Assembly (NCBI GenBank): GCA_018823745.1
Contig: JAHJHR010000012.1
Location: 682,001 to 746,000 of the forward strand
DNA length: 64,000 nt
DNA from: Alphaproteobacteria bacterium
GTDB lineage: Bacteria > Pseudomonadota > Alphaproteobacteria > Oceanibaculales > Oceanibaculaceae
Reading direction: 5' to 3'
A program made the position numbers and the translations under genes. Below are positions 54,034-63,263 of this stretch, piece after piece. Under the pieces are notes generated by a model. It was not told where the DNA came from and searched no databases. It was given only the letters and a program-made list of their open reading frames with translations. Each line of letters begins with the position of its first letter. Position 1 is the first letter of the stretch.

Positions 54034-55318
54034 TTTCTGGCTTCTGCGGAGGCAGCGCGTTGAGGAAATTCGCCAGCTCCGCCATCACCCGGTCGAGCAC
54101 GCCGGCATTGCGCTCGGCAACATTGGCGGCGGCTTCTGCCAGCCGCGCCTGCTCCGCCGGGTCGTCGAGCAGCCGGCCGATGGCTGCTTTCAGCGCCGCC
54201 GCATCGGTGACGCAGAGCGCCGCCTGATCGGCCTGCAGCGCCTCCGCCATCTCGGCATTGTTGCGCATATCGGGGCCATGCAGGATGGCGCAGCCGAAAT
54301 GCGCGGCCTCCAGCGGGTTATGTCCGCCCTTCGGCGCCAGCGACCCACCGACGAAGACAATGGGGCTGCTGGCGAGGAACAGCCCCATCTCGCCCAGCGT
54401 ATCGGCGACATAAATGGCGGTTTCCGGCGTCGGGGCCTGGCCCAGCGCGCGGCGGGCGACGGTCAGCCCGGCCTCGCTGGCCAGGCTGGCGACAGCTGCA
54501 CCGCGCTTCGGGTGGCGCGGCATGATCAGGGTCAGCAGATCGGGGTGGCGGGCGGCGGCTGCCCGATGCGCGGCGATGGCGGCCTGTTCCTCCCCGTCAT
54601 GGGTGCTGGCAGCCAGCCAGTGCGGCCGGTCGCCGATCATGGCGCGCAATTCAGCCAGCGCCGCCGGATCGGCGGGCAGGGGCGTGGCGGCAAATTTCAG
54701 ATTGCCCGGTACGCGCACGGTCGGCGCGCCCAGCCGGCGGAACCGCTCGGCCTGCTCGATGGAGCGCGCCAGGCATAAATCGAACCGGCCCAGCACATCC
54801 AAAGCGAGGCCCGGCAGGAACCGCCAGCTCCGGGCCGATTTTCGCGACATGCGGGCATTGATCAGCACCATCGGGATGCCGCGACGGTCGGTTTCGACGA
54901 TCAGCATCGGCCAGAGCTCGGATTCGATCCAGAGGGCGAGATCCGGCCGCCAGTGATCGAGGAAGCGCTCCACCCATTCCCGGCGGTCGACCGGCACATA
55001 GTGATGAAGGGCGCGGGGCGGCAGGCGCCCGGCCAGCAAGGCGGCCGAGGTGACGGTCCCGGTGGTGACGAGCAAGGTGAGGTCGGGCCGCTGGGCCAGC
55101 AAGGCATCGACCAGGGCAAGCGCCGAGGTCGCCTCGCCGACGCTGGCGGCATGCAGCCAGACCAGCACGCCCGGCGGCCGGGGCCGCGAGGCAATGCCCA
55201 TGCGTTCGGGCAGGCGCGCCGGATCTTCCTTGCCCTGGCGCAGCCGGCGGTCGAGATAGGCCTCGATCAGCGACCCCGCCGTGTCACCCAGCAGCCGATA
55301 GGCGCCCAGCAGGCTCAT
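54020..55318 (-). CDS. waaA: 3-deoxy-D-manno-octulosonic acid transferase (Kdo transferase)
   Basis: A 432-residue GT30 enzyme that adds Kdo to lipid A precursor. Features: WLHAASVGEATSALALVDAL near residue 55, VTTGTVTSAALLAGRLPP, HHYVPVDR, NARMSRKSARSWRFLP, and the nucleotide-sugar site GGSLAPKGGHNPLEAAHFG. It overlaps the DUF374 gene by four bases and lpxK by 14, so the block is translated as a unit. The number of Kdo residues added cannot be read from sequence. Confidence 0.94.
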   Translation of the reverse strand: MSLLGAYRLLGDTAGSLIEAYLDRRLRQGKEDPARLPERMGIASRPRPPGVLVWLHAASVGEATSALALVDALLAQRPDLTLLVTTGTVTSAALLAGRLPPRALHHYVPVDRREWVERFLDHWRPDLALWIESELWPMLIVETDRRGIPMVLINARMSRKSARSWRFLPGLALDVLGRFDLCLARSIEQAERFRRLGAPTVRVPGNLKFAATPLPADPAALAELRAMIGDRPHWLAASTHDGEEQAAIAAHRAAAARHPDLLTLIMPRHPKRGAAVASLASEAGLTVARRALGQAPTPETAIYVADTLGEMGLFLASSPIVFVGGSLAPKGGHNPLEAAHFGCAILHGPDMRNNAEMAEALQADQAALCVTDAAALKAAIGRLLDDPAEQARLAEAAANVAERNAGVLDRVMAELANFLNALPPQKPENARA

Positions 55319-56037
55319 GACGCTTCCGGCCTGGGCGTTGCGGGTTCTGCCGGCTCTATCGGGGTATGACCCATCCGCCGGTCAACATCGGCGCTGAGAA
55401 GATTCAGCGCCTCCTCCACGCGCAGCCGGGCGCGCTCTATGGACGGGGCGTCGATGGCGTCGGAGACGTCTATCGGATCGCCGAACAGGAACATGCCGCG
55501 TCCGAAAGGCAGCGGCAGGATGAAGCGGTCCCAGCTTTTGACGACGATGCAGTGCCGGACATTGGCGGCCATCGGCACGACCGGCACGCCGGCGCGCGCC
55601 GCTGCCATGACGACGCCTGGGGCAGCGCGCATGCGCGGCCCGCGCGGGCCGTCCGGCGTGATGGCGATGGTGTTGCCCTGTTTCAGCTCGCGGATGATGG
55701 TGAGCAGGGCTGACGCGCCGCCGCGCGAGGTCGAGCCTTCGACCGAATCCATGCCGAGATTGCGGATGATGGCGGAGATCAGCCTGCCATCACCATGCCG
55801 GGAGATCAGAACCTTGATCGGGCGGCCATATGGCCAGGCCGGGGCGACGACCATCATGCGGCCATGCCAGAAGCAGCCGAGAAAGGGTTTCCTCTCGTCC
55901 CAGAATTTCTGCGGCACCGCGCCATTGACCGATTCCCAGCGCGTGGTACGCCCGACAAAGCCCATATAGCTGGCCGCGATCCGGCAGATGATGGTGTGGG
56001 CGCGTGCATTCCGGAGAAGAGTCTTGATCGACTTCAT
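55315..56037 (-). CDS. DUF374 lysophospholipid acyltransferase-like protein
   Basis: A 240-residue protein of the DUF374 family, related to PlsC-like acyltransferases. It has GCFWHGRMMVVAP (His motif), EGSTSRGGASALL, and ITPDGPRGPRMRA, the conserved DGPRGP. It lies between msbA and waaA; in other alphaproteobacteria this position is conserved, and a role in lipid A acylation or modification has been suggested but is not shown here. Confidence 0.85.
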   Translation of the reverse strand: MKSIKTLLRNARAHTIICRIAASYMGFVGRTTRWESVNGAVPQKFWDERKPFLGCFWHGRMMVVAPAWPYGRPIKVLISRHGDGRLISAIIRNLGMDSVEGSTSRGGASALLTIIRELKQGNTIAITPDGPRGPRMRAAPGVVMAAARAGVPVVPMAANVRHCIVVKSWDRFILPLPFGRGMFLFGDPIDVSDAIDAPSIERARLRVEEALNLLSADVDRRMGHTPIEPAEPATPRPEAS

Positions 56038-56042
56038 CGCGC

Positions 56043-57890
56043 CTACCCGCTGGCGCGCAGCGTGGCCGCATCCTTGGTAAGGGGGACCGTATCATCGTCC
56101 GGGGCAGCTGCCGCCTCGGCGCTGAATTGCAGCCCGTGCAGGCGGGAATACAATCCGCCTTTGGCTATCAGGGCCTCATGCGGCCCCTGTTCGACGATGC
56201 GGCCTTCATCCATGACGAAGATTATGTCGGCATCGACGATGGTCGACAGCCGGTGGGCGATGACAATGCTGGTGCGCCCGACCATCAGCTTCTTGAGGGC
56301 GGCCTGGACCAGCCTTTCGGACTGGGTGTCGAGCGCCGATGTCGCCTCGTCGAGCAGCAGGATCGGGGCGTTCTTCAGCATGGCGCGGGCAATCGCGACG
56401 CGCTGGCGCTGCCCGCCGGACAGCTTCACCCCGCGTTCGCCGACAATCGTGTCATAGCCATCGGCCAGCTCGCGGATAAAATCGTCAGCGGCGGCGTTGC
56501 GCGCGGCGGCGACGATCTCCTCCTCCGTCGCATCCGGCGTGCCATAGGCGATATTGGCGCGGATCGTGTCGTCGAACAGCGTCACTTCCTGGCTGACCAG
56601 GGCGATGTTCTGGCGCAGGGAATGCAGCGTCACATCGCGGATATCGGTGCCGTCGATGGTGATGCGCCCGCCCGTGGTCTCGAAGAAGCGCGGGATCAGG
56701 TTCAGCACGGTGGATTTACCTGCCCCGGACAGGCCGACCAAAGCGGCGGTCTGTCCGGCCGGCACGGTCAGGTTGACGCTGCGCAGTGCCGGGATGCCCT
56801 CGTCATAGCTGAAATCGACATTTTCCAGCGCGACCTCGCCTTCGGTGACGGCAAGGGGGCGGGCATCCGGGCGGTCGACGATGCTGGCCGGGTTGTCCAG
56901 CGTGTTGAAGATGCGCTGCGCAGCGGCCAGGCCTTCCTGCAGATTGGCATTCAGCGACACCAGCCGCTTCAGCGGCTCATAGGCCAGCATCAGGGCGACG
57001 ACAAAGGAGAAGAACGAGCCCGTGGTGCGCACGCCCTCGATGACCTGCCAGCCGCCATAGCCGATGACGACGACGATGGCGAGTCCGCCCAGCGTCTCCA
57101 TGATCGGATGCGACAGGCCGCGCGTCCGCGCCGCCTTCACGCCCAGCGTCGCCACTGTGTCGGTCAGCCGGCCGCTGCGCTGGATTTCGTAGTCCTCGGT
57201 CGTATAGGCCTTCACATGGCGGATGCCCTGGAACACCTCGTCCAGATGGGTGGTCAGGCGGGAGATTTCCGACTGGGTGTTGCCCGACACCTTGCGCATC
57301 CGCTTGCCGATACGCGCGATCGGCAGGATCGCGGTCGGGAAGGCGAAGAAGGCGGCCAGCGCCAATTGCCAGTCCTGGTAGAACATCACGCCGACCAGCG
57401 CCATCAGCGTCAGCATGTCCTTGCCGAAGCCGGTCAGCGTCTTGCCCACCGCCATGTGCAGCAGGGCGACATCATTCATGACCCGGCTGATCAGCGCGCC
57501 GGTCGAGGTGCTGTGGAAGAAGGCCAGATCGGCATGCATCAGATGGGCGAACAGCCTTTTGCGCACATCGGCGACGATGCGCTGGGTCACGCCCTCCATC
57601 ACCACCTGCTGGCCGAAATTGGCCAGACCCTTGACGATGAAGGTCAGCAGGACAAGGCTGGCGACCAGGACCAGCTGGTCGCGGTTCTTCTGGGTGAAGA
57701 CCTCGTCCAGCACCGGTTCCATCAGCTTCGCCAGCGAGGCGGTCGACACCGCGACGACGATCATCATGCTGAGCGCGATGAGGAAGCGGCTGGCATATTG
57801 CCGGACATGCTCGCGCAGCAACCGGCCGACCAACGCCTTGGTCGACTGGTTCAGGACGTTTTCAAATTTGGTGCCGGCGATAACCTTCAT
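56043..57890 (-). CDS. MsbA-like lipid A export ABC transporter (permease-ATPase)
   Basis: A 615-residue half transporter: six membrane helices (about 25-340), then the ATPase with Walker A GLSGAGKST, signature VKLSGGQRQRVAIA, Walker B ILLLDEATSALD and the switch His in VIAHRLSTI. It matches MsbA-type lipid flippases; the neighbouring lpxK, waaA and acyltransferase genes make lipid A-core export the likely role. It heads the lipid A operon on the minus strand. Confidence 0.9.
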   Translation of the reverse strand: MKVIAGTKFENVLNQSTKALVGRLLREHVRQYASRFLIALSMMIVVAVSTASLAKLMEPVLDEVFTQKNRDQLVLVASLVLLTFIVKGLANFGQQVVMEGVTQRIVADVRKRLFAHLMHADLAFFHSTSTGALISRVMNDVALLHMAVGKTLTGFGKDMLTLMALVGVMFYQDWQLALAAFFAFPTAILPIARIGKRMRKVSGNTQSEISRLTTHLDEVFQGIRHVKAYTTEDYEIQRSGRLTDTVATLGVKAARTRGLSHPIMETLGGLAIVVVIGYGGWQVIEGVRTTGSFFSFVVALMLAYEPLKRLVSLNANLQEGLAAAQRIFNTLDNPASIVDRPDARPLAVTEGEVALENVDFSYDEGIPALRSVNLTVPAGQTAALVGLSGAGKSTVLNLIPRFFETTGGRITIDGTDIRDVTLHSLRQNIALVSQEVTLFDDTIRANIAYGTPDATEEEIVAAARNAAADDFIRELADGYDTIVGERGVKLSGGQRQRVAIARAMLKNAPILLLDEATSALDTQSERLVQAALKKLMVGRTSIVIAHRLSTIVDADIIFVMDEGRIVEQGPHEALIAKGGLYSRLHGLQFSAEAAAAPDDDTVPLTKDAATLRASG

Positions 57891-57964
57891 CCACGCTGCG
57901 GCGCCGGGACGGCGCCTTCCTTCCTTCGGCCCTTCCTTCGGGCGGATGTACTACGGGCCGGCTC

Positions 57965-58768
57965 TTACTGGCCGGCTTCGGCGGCAGTACGTTCGAAATA
58001 GACTACATTTTTCCGGGTTCGAGAGAAATGCAGCGTGAAACCCGCGTCGATCAGGCCGGCGACGAGATCGGATATCGGCTTGTCGCCGACAATCTCGGGA
58101 TGCACTTCCAGGCAGATCTTGCGGATGCTCCCCATCTTGGCCCCCGGCAGCAATTCAATCTCGCCCCCTTCAATGTCCATGATCAGGTAGGTCGGCCGGA
58201 AGCGTTCCACAAGCTCCTCGAAGCCGGCGGCCGGCACCTGGACGCGCTGCGTCGCCTCACCGGGCCGGCCATGCAGGCCCGAGGAGGTGTAGGAGGGATC
58301 GACATTGAAGGTTACTTCGCCGGCCTGTTTCGCCGCCGCCAGGGCGTGCAGGTCGGGGCTGACGCCATTCAGCGCGAAATTGCGCCGCAACGCATCCTGC
58401 AGATTGGGGTTGGCCTCGAACACATGCACCTGCGCTGCATCCTTGACCCGCTTGGCGCAGAAAACCGAGACCAGACCGATGCCGGCCCCCAGCTCCAGCA
58501 CGATGTCGTCGCGTCCCAGCGTGCCGTCCAGCACGCCGATCTCGGCTTCTTCATACTGGTCGCGCAGGATCTGCCGGCGATGGCCCTTGCGCAGCATCGG
58601 CGCGCCGAGCCACAGCTTCACGCCATGGGTTTCCACGAAGTCGGGCTGCCAGAATTTCAGGCCGAGAACCCGCAATTCCTGGCGCAGCCGGGTCAGGATG
58701 CGCTGCGCCTTGCGCGGTTTGCGGCGGGTAGCAGGGGCGAGCGACGTATCGGCGGCGGGCAGGGTCAC
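57965..58768 (-). CDS. FkbM family methyltransferase
   Basis: A 267-residue SAM-dependent methyltransferase of the FkbM type. SAM motif I is VLELGAGIGLVSVFCAKRV near residue 92, followed by VHVFEANPNLQDALRRN and the FkbM signature YLIMDIEGGEIELL. Such enzymes O-methylate glycans or natural products. Its start overlaps the upstream DUF5672 gene by four bases. The N-terminal Arg/Lys-rich region (about 1-45) is unusual. Confidence 0.85.
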   Translation of the reverse strand: MTLPAADTSLAPATRRKPRKAQRILTRLRQELRVLGLKFWQPDFVETHGVKLWLGAPMLRKGHRRQILRDQYEEAEIGVLDGTLGRDDIVLELGAGIGLVSVFCAKRVKDAAQVHVFEANPNLQDALRRNFALNGVSPDLHALAAAKQAGEVTFNVDPSYTSSGLHGRPGEATQRVQVPAAGFEELVERFRPTYLIMDIEGGEIELLPGAKMGSIRKICLEVHPEIVGDKPISDLVAGLIDAGFTLHFSRTRKNVVYFERTAAEAGQ

Positions 58769-59628
58769 GCAGCGTTATCCTCGATAGGGGCGGGCGTCAT
58801 CAGGCCGGCGTCCTCAGGCTCGATAAAAGCCAGCCAGCGCGCGGTGTCAATCTTGTGCCAGCCATGGGCGCCGAAGGGAAGGGCCTCGCGGCTGGCCGGA
58901 AAATCGCCCTCGGCCGAGCGTTCGCGGGCGAATTTCAACGCGGTCTCGACCGGGGCAATGCTGTAGCCGGGGTCGAGCAGCGGCGCGTAATAGGACCAGA
59001 ACATATCCTCTGCCTGGTCGAAGCGCCGCCGGATCGTATGGGCGGCGGGCTTGCGCCCGGCCTGAAACAGGCTGGCCAGCTTATGCGCCATCAGCCGCTT
59101 GCCCTGGCGCCAGCTGTTGAAAAACAGGCAGGATTGCGGGCTCTTGCCGTGCAGGTTCAGCGAGTGAGCCTGCAGGACGCGCAAATGATCGCCGACATGG
59201 CGCAGCGACAGACCACCATTGCCGACCGCCAGATAGCGCCGCCGCTGCTTGTCGCGGTCCTTCCGCAGCCAGGGCGCGCCAATATAGGAATAGCCGGTAT
59301 CGCACCACTGGCTCAGCTCGTCGCGGAACACCAGGCAATCGGTCTGGTAGATCAGGATGTGCCGATAGTCGCGGAACAGCCGGTAGAAATCCGGGCTCAT
59401 CAGCATGGCGCTGTAGGCATTGATGCTGCGGAAGCGGCGCGGCGACAGGGCGATCCGGCGGAATCCATCGAATTCCGGCGGCAGGGCCAGCCCCATCGGA
59501 TGCAGGGCGATACGGTCATACCCGCCCAGATGCCGGTCCAGCGAACGCAGGGAAACCCGTTCCGTCGCGTCCAGCGTGGGACGATAGACGGGAACTACGA
59601 TGGCGACCTGCTTCGAGGCATCCGTCAC
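58765..59628 (-). CDS. DUF5672 family glycosyltransferase-like protein
   Basis: A 287-residue protein of the DUF5672 type, a GT-A-like fold in glycan gene clusters. Signs are VAIVVPVYRPTLDATER at the N terminus, LIYQTDCLVFRDELSQW, the YIGAPWLR motif and GNGGLSLRHV. It is coupled to the FkbM gene and probably modifies a surface polysaccharide or glycolipid (inferred from context). Substrate unknown. Confidence 0.78.
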   Translation of the reverse strand: MTDASKQVAIVVPVYRPTLDATERVSLRSLDRHLGGYDRIALHPMGLALPPEFDGFRRIALSPRRFRSINAYSAMLMSPDFYRLFRDYRHILIYQTDCLVFRDELSQWCDTGYSYIGAPWLRKDRDKQRRRYLAVGNGGLSLRHVGDHLRVLQAHSLNLHGKSPQSCLFFNSWRQGKRLMAHKLASLFQAGRKPAAHTIRRRFDQAEDMFWSYYAPLLDPGYSIAPVETALKFARERSAEGDFPASREALPFGAHGWHKIDTARWLAFIEPEDAGLMTPAPIEDNAA

Positions 59629-59742
59629 TCTCGGTCGTTCCCTGTTTGCTGCGGTATCGGCGGTCGGTCGGGACTACCTAATAGCGCATGCCGCCGGGCG
59701 TGGCAAAAGCGGAGATGGGGGCGGCCAGGGTATCCGGCTGCC

Positions 59743-60822
59743 CTAGAGTGGCACCAGGGCGTCGATCAGCTGCCGGGCGCAGGCATCCCAGCCATTGGCC
59801 AGCGCATAGGCGCGGCAGGCATCGCGCGGAATGTCGAGGGCGGCCAGGGTGGCGGCGCGCAGATCCGTGTCCATCACGCCAACCTCCGGCGTCAGCACGT
59901 CGAGCGGGCCGGTCACCGGGAAGGCGGCTACCGGCACGCCGCTGGCCAGCGCCTCCAGCATCACCAGACCGAACGTGTCGGTCAGGCTGGGGAAGACAAA
60001 GACATCGGCGGCGGCGTAATGCCGGGCCAGTTCCGCGCCATGCTTGGCGCCGACGAAGACCGCGTTGGGGTAGCGGCGCTTCAGCGCCGCCAGCTGCGGT
60101 CCGTCGCCGACGATCACCTTGCTCCCCGGCAGATCGAGATCGAGAAAGGCGCCGATATTCTTTTCCACCGCCGCGCGGCCGACGCACAGGGCTATGGGGC
60201 GCGGCAGGTCGCGCAGCGCCTCTGCCTGCTCCTCATAGGGCCGGGGATGGAACAGCGCGGTATCGACACCGCGTGTCCAGCGCCGCACGGTGTGGAAGCC
60301 GCGCTGCGCCAGATCCTGGCGCAGCGTCTCGGTCGCCACCAGCATGCCCTTGCCGCCATTATGGAACCAGCGCATGCCGGCATAGCTCCAATCCGTCGGG
60401 ATGGGCAGCCGGGCGCGCAGATATTCCGGGAACTTGGTGTGGTAGGAGGTGGTGAAGGGCAGACCCTTGCGGCCGCAATAGATCCGCGCGGCCAGACCCA
60501 GCGGGCCTTCCGTGGCGATATGGATCGCTTCCGGCCGGCTGTCGCGGATCATCGCGGGCACCTTGTGCAGCGGGTAATAGCTGATCGGGATTTCCGGATA
60601 GCCGGGGCAGGGAAAGGTGCGGAACCGGTCCGGCGCGATGACGGTGACGGTATGGCCCTCAGCCTCCATCATCGCCCTGATCGTTGTCCAGGTGCGGACC
60701 ACGCCATTGACCTGCGGCGTCCAGGCATCGGTCACCAGGGTGATGCGCATCGGCGCGCGCGGCGACATGGATGGCGGCGCCTCGGCCACATCCGCCATGG
60801 GCAGCGTCAGGGTGTCAGGCAT
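59743..60822 (-). CDS. Glycosyltransferase family 4 protein
   Basis: A 359-residue GT-B-fold transferase. The acceptor-side loop TDAWTPQVNGVVRTW and PDRFRTFPCPGYPEI lie N-terminally; the donor-side half has VGRAAVEKNIGAFLDLDLP, IVGDGPQLAALKRRYP and PSLTDTFGLVMLEALASGVPVAAF with the EX7E-type Glu. It resembles the SqdX/MgtA-like group making glycolipids, but specificity is not certain. Start at 60822; an alternative ATG is 24 codons in (APMRITLVTD). Two bases separate it from the phosphoesterase gene, a conserved pair. Confidence 0.85.
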   Translation of the reverse strand: MPDTLTLPMADVAEAPPSMSPRAPMRITLVTDAWTPQVNGVVRTWTTIRAMMEAEGHTVTVIAPDRFRTFPCPGYPEIPISYYPLHKVPAMIRDSRPEAIHIATEGPLGLAARIYCGRKGLPFTTSYHTKFPEYLRARLPIPTDWSYAGMRWFHNGGKGMLVATETLRQDLAQRGFHTVRRWTRGVDTALFHPRPYEEQAEALRDLPRPIALCVGRAAVEKNIGAFLDLDLPGSKVIVGDGPQLAALKRRYPNAVFVGAKHGAELARHYAAADVFVFPSLTDTFGLVMLEALASGVPVAAFPVTGPLDVLTPEVGVMDTDLRAATLAALDIPRDACRAYALANGWDACARQLIDALVPL

Positions 60823-60824
60823 TC

Positions 60825-61625
60825 TCAGGCCACCGGGTGCAGGGCTGTGCTGTAGGCAGCCGGATGCATCTGGCGGATATCGACCCAGTTCAGGATCTCC
60901 ATCCGGCCATCGAAATGCTCGACCAGGGCGGTACAGCTTTCCACCCAGTCGCCGTCATTGCAGTAGATGACGCCGTCGATCTCGCGGATTTCGGCGTGGT
61001 GGATATGGCCGCAGATCACGCCGTCCACGCCGCGTCGGCGGGCTTCGTCGGCGACCGCCTCTTCGTAGCGGCTGATGAACTCGACCGCGTTCTTCACCCG
61101 CAGCTTCAGATAGGCTGACAGCGACCAGTAGGGGTAGCCCAGCTTGCGCCGCACCGTGTTGAAGACCAGGTTGATGCGCAGCATCCAGTTATAGGCCCAG
61201 TCGCCGATCAGGGCGAGCCAGCGGGCATATTTCACGACGCCGTCGAAGCGGTCGCCATGCAGCACCAGATAGGTCTTGCCGTCGGCCGCCGTGTGGATTG
61301 CCTCGTCGGCGATCTCGATCTCGCCGAAGGTCAGGCCGATATATTCGCGGAAGATTTCGTCGTGATTGCCGGGCACGAAGATGACCCGCGTGCCCTTGCG
61401 CGCCTTGCGCAGCAGCTTCTGGATCACGTCGTTATGGCTCTGCACCCAGTACCAGGACCGGCGCAGCCGCCAGACATCCAGGATGTCGCCAACCAAATAG
61501 AGCGTGTCCGATTCGGTGTATTTCAGGAAGTCGAGCAGCAGGTCGGCGTTGCAGCCCCGCGTGCCCAGATGCAAATCGGATATCCAGATGGATCTGTACT
61601 GGCTGACGCCGCGCTGAACATTCAT
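60825..61625 (-). CDS. LpxH-like UDP-2,3-diacylglucosamine diphosphatase (metallophosphoesterase)
   Basis: A 266-residue calcineurin-type metallophosphoesterase with all metal ligands: IWISDLHLGTRG, VGDILDVWRL, VPGNHDE, LHGDRFDG and ICGHIHHAE. It resembles the UDP-2,3-diacylglucosamine hydrolase group of lipid A synthesis, though most alphaproteobacteria use LpxI; the linked glycosyltransferase may mean a role in another glycolipid. It lies upstream of the GT gene by two bases, on one transcript. Confidence 0.82.
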   Translation of the reverse strand: MNVQRGVSQYRSIWISDLHLGTRGCNADLLLDFLKYTESDTLYLVGDILDVWRLRRSWYWVQSHNDVIQKLLRKARKGTRVIFVPGNHDEIFREYIGLTFGEIEIADEAIHTAADGKTYLVLHGDRFDGVVKYARWLALIGDWAYNWMLRINLVFNTVRRKLGYPYWSLSAYLKLRVKNAVEFISRYEEAVADEARRRGVDGVICGHIHHAEIREIDGVIYCNDGDWVESCTALVEHFDGRMEILNWVDIRQMHPAAYSTALHPVA

Positions 61626-61753
61626 CGCGTCACTCCCGGTCCCAGCTACCAGATGCCGGTATCCGACCGATCGGATGCCCTATATCTGGTTCTGCCTTAC
61701 GGGGGGAAAGATGCGCAGATTCACGTTACGCATTCGCGACGGATAAATGACAA

Positions 61754-61782
61754 TTGACGGAAATTTTCTGTCGCCCCTAGGG
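61754..61782 (+). promoter_or_regulatory. Candidate promoter of the YegS-type kinase gene
   Basis: TTGACG and CTAGGG are spaced by 17 bases, 44 bases before the coding start, in the divergent 200-base gap between the phosphoesterase and the lipid kinase. Confidence 0.45.
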
Positions 61783-61825
61783 TCACGCCGGGTTTGTCCT
61801 ATCTGTAAGCCCGCCGTAGCACAGG

Positions 61826-62725
61826 ATGTTTTCCGTGGTTGATCAGCGCCGCTTTCTCGTCATTCACAATCCGACAGCCGGTCGCCGTCGCCGCCGCCGC
61901 CTCGATGTCGTCCTGCATCTGCTGGCCGAGGCGGGGTGCCGCATCGATCTGGCGCCGACATCCAGACGCGGTGATGCGGAGGAATTCGCCGCCGCTGCCG
62001 GGGCGGTCGATGCCGTGGTCGCCGCCGGCGGTGATGGCACGATCAACGAGGTCGCGAACGGCCTGCTGCGTCGGCAGGCTGCCGGGCAGGCGCCAATTCC
62101 GCTGGGCATCGTGCCGCTGGGCACGGCCAATGTGCTGGCGGCGGAGATCGGGCTGGCGACAGACCCGGACTCAGTTGTGCGCACACTGCTGCACGGGGCG
62201 CCGCGGGCGATCCATCCCGGCCTAGTCAATGACCGGTATTTCCTGTGCATGGCGGGGGCCGGGCTGGATGCCTTCGTGGTGCAGGATGTCGACCTCAGGC
62301 TGAAATGGCTGCTCGGCAAGCCGGCCTATGCCTTCCAGACCGTGAAGCGGCTGCTGCAGCCACAGGAGCGCTGCTACACCGTCACGGTCGATGGCGTGGC
62401 ACATCAGGCGGCACAGGTGATCCTGGCCAAGGGGCGGTTTTATGCCGGCACTTTCATCATTGCCGGGGCGGCCCGTCTGACCGAGCCGCTGCTCTATGCC
62501 TGCCTGTTCCACCGCGCCGGGCGCTGGCCGGCGCTGCGCTATATCGCCGCCGTGCTGCTCGGTTTCAGCCATCGGCTGTCGGATGTCTCCATCCTGCCCG
62601 CCCACAAGGTTCAGATAGACGGGACAGCAGGCCACCCCGTGCAGGGCGATGGCGATTGCATCGCCCTGCTGCCGGCCGATGTTTCGGTATCCGCGACCGG
62701 CCTGCCGGTGCTGTATCCGGCGTGA
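61826..62725 (+). CDS. YegS/DagK-type diacylglycerol/lipid kinase
   Basis: A 299-residue lipid kinase of the DAGK catalytic family. Motifs: LVIHNPTAGRRRRRR near residue 13, AAGGDGTINEVANGL, VPLGTANVLAAEIGL and AGAGLDAFVV, then the second domain with GDGDCIALLPADV. It probably phosphorylates diacylglycerol or a related lipid; bacterial members have variable targets. It ends six bases from the convergent deaminase gene. Confidence 0.88.
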   Translation: MFSVVDQRRFLVIHNPTAGRRRRRRLDVVLHLLAEAGCRIDLAPTSRRGDAEEFAAAAGAVDAVVAAGGDGTINEVANGLLRRQAAGQAPIPLGIVPLGTANVLAAEIGLATDPDSVVRTLLHGAPRAIHPGLVNDRYFLCMAGAGLDAFVVQDVDLRLKWLLGKPAYAFQTVKRLLQPQERCYTVTVDGVAHQAAQVILAKGRFYAGTFIIAGAARLTEPLLYACLFHRAGRWPALRYIAAVLLGFSHRLSDVSILPAHKVQIDGTAGHPVQGDGDCIALLPADVSVSATGLPVLYPA

Positions 62726-62731
62726 AGGCGT

Positions 62732-63223
62732 TTATTTCGGCGGCGGGTTGGCCTTCCAGACGGCGACGATCTCGTCTTCCAGCACCGGGCCGATGACCGG
62801 GATCGGCTTGTTGCTGGCGCCGACGACCTCGGCGCAGCGCACCGAAATCCGGGTGCGGGTCGGGGCGTTGTCGAATTCCCGCTGCTGGCGCGGGATCGAC
62901 AAGCCATAGACGACGCGGCCGATGCCGCTCCACACGATGGCGGCAGAACACATGGTGCAGGGCTCGCCGCTGGCATAGATGGTCGCCCCCACCAGTTCCT
63001 CCGGCGTCAGGTGATTGCCGATGCCGCGAAGGATGTTCAGCTCGGCATGGCCGGTCGGGTCCTTCGCCGTGTAGACATTGTTCATGCCCTCGAAGAGCGG
63101 CCGCCCATCGGCAGTGACGATCAGCGCGCCGAAGGGGCGGTCGCCATTCTCGCGCGCCTGCCGCGCCAGATCGAAGCTCTGGCGCAGCCAGCGATGGTCG
63201 TCTTCGGTTACGTGGTCGGTCAC
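62732..63223 (-). CDS. Nucleoside/nucleobase deaminase
   Basis: A 163-residue zinc-dependent deaminase of the CDA superfamily. The zinc site is TGHAELNIL and GEPCTMCSAAI. RPFGALIV and WSGIGRVVYGL fit guanine deaminase or related nucleobase deaminases more than TadA, which is at 45960. The exact substrate is not certain. Confidence 0.83.
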   Translation of the reverse strand: MTDHVTEDDHRWLRQSFDLARQARENGDRPFGALIVTADGRPLFEGMNNVYTAKDPTGHAELNILRGIGNHLTPEELVGATIYASGEPCTMCSAAIVWSGIGRVVYGLSIPRQQREFDNAPTRTRISVRCAEVVGASNKPIPVIGPVLEDEIVAVWKANPPPK

Positions 63224-63263
63224 GGTGCTTCCTCCCCTGCGGAATAAGAGGGGATTCTAGGAA

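Noticed and set aside
58855..60855. 666-codon plus-strand frame across DUF5672 and the glycosyltransferase
   Set aside because: It is antisense to two recognised genes and spans their intergenic gap without a domain.
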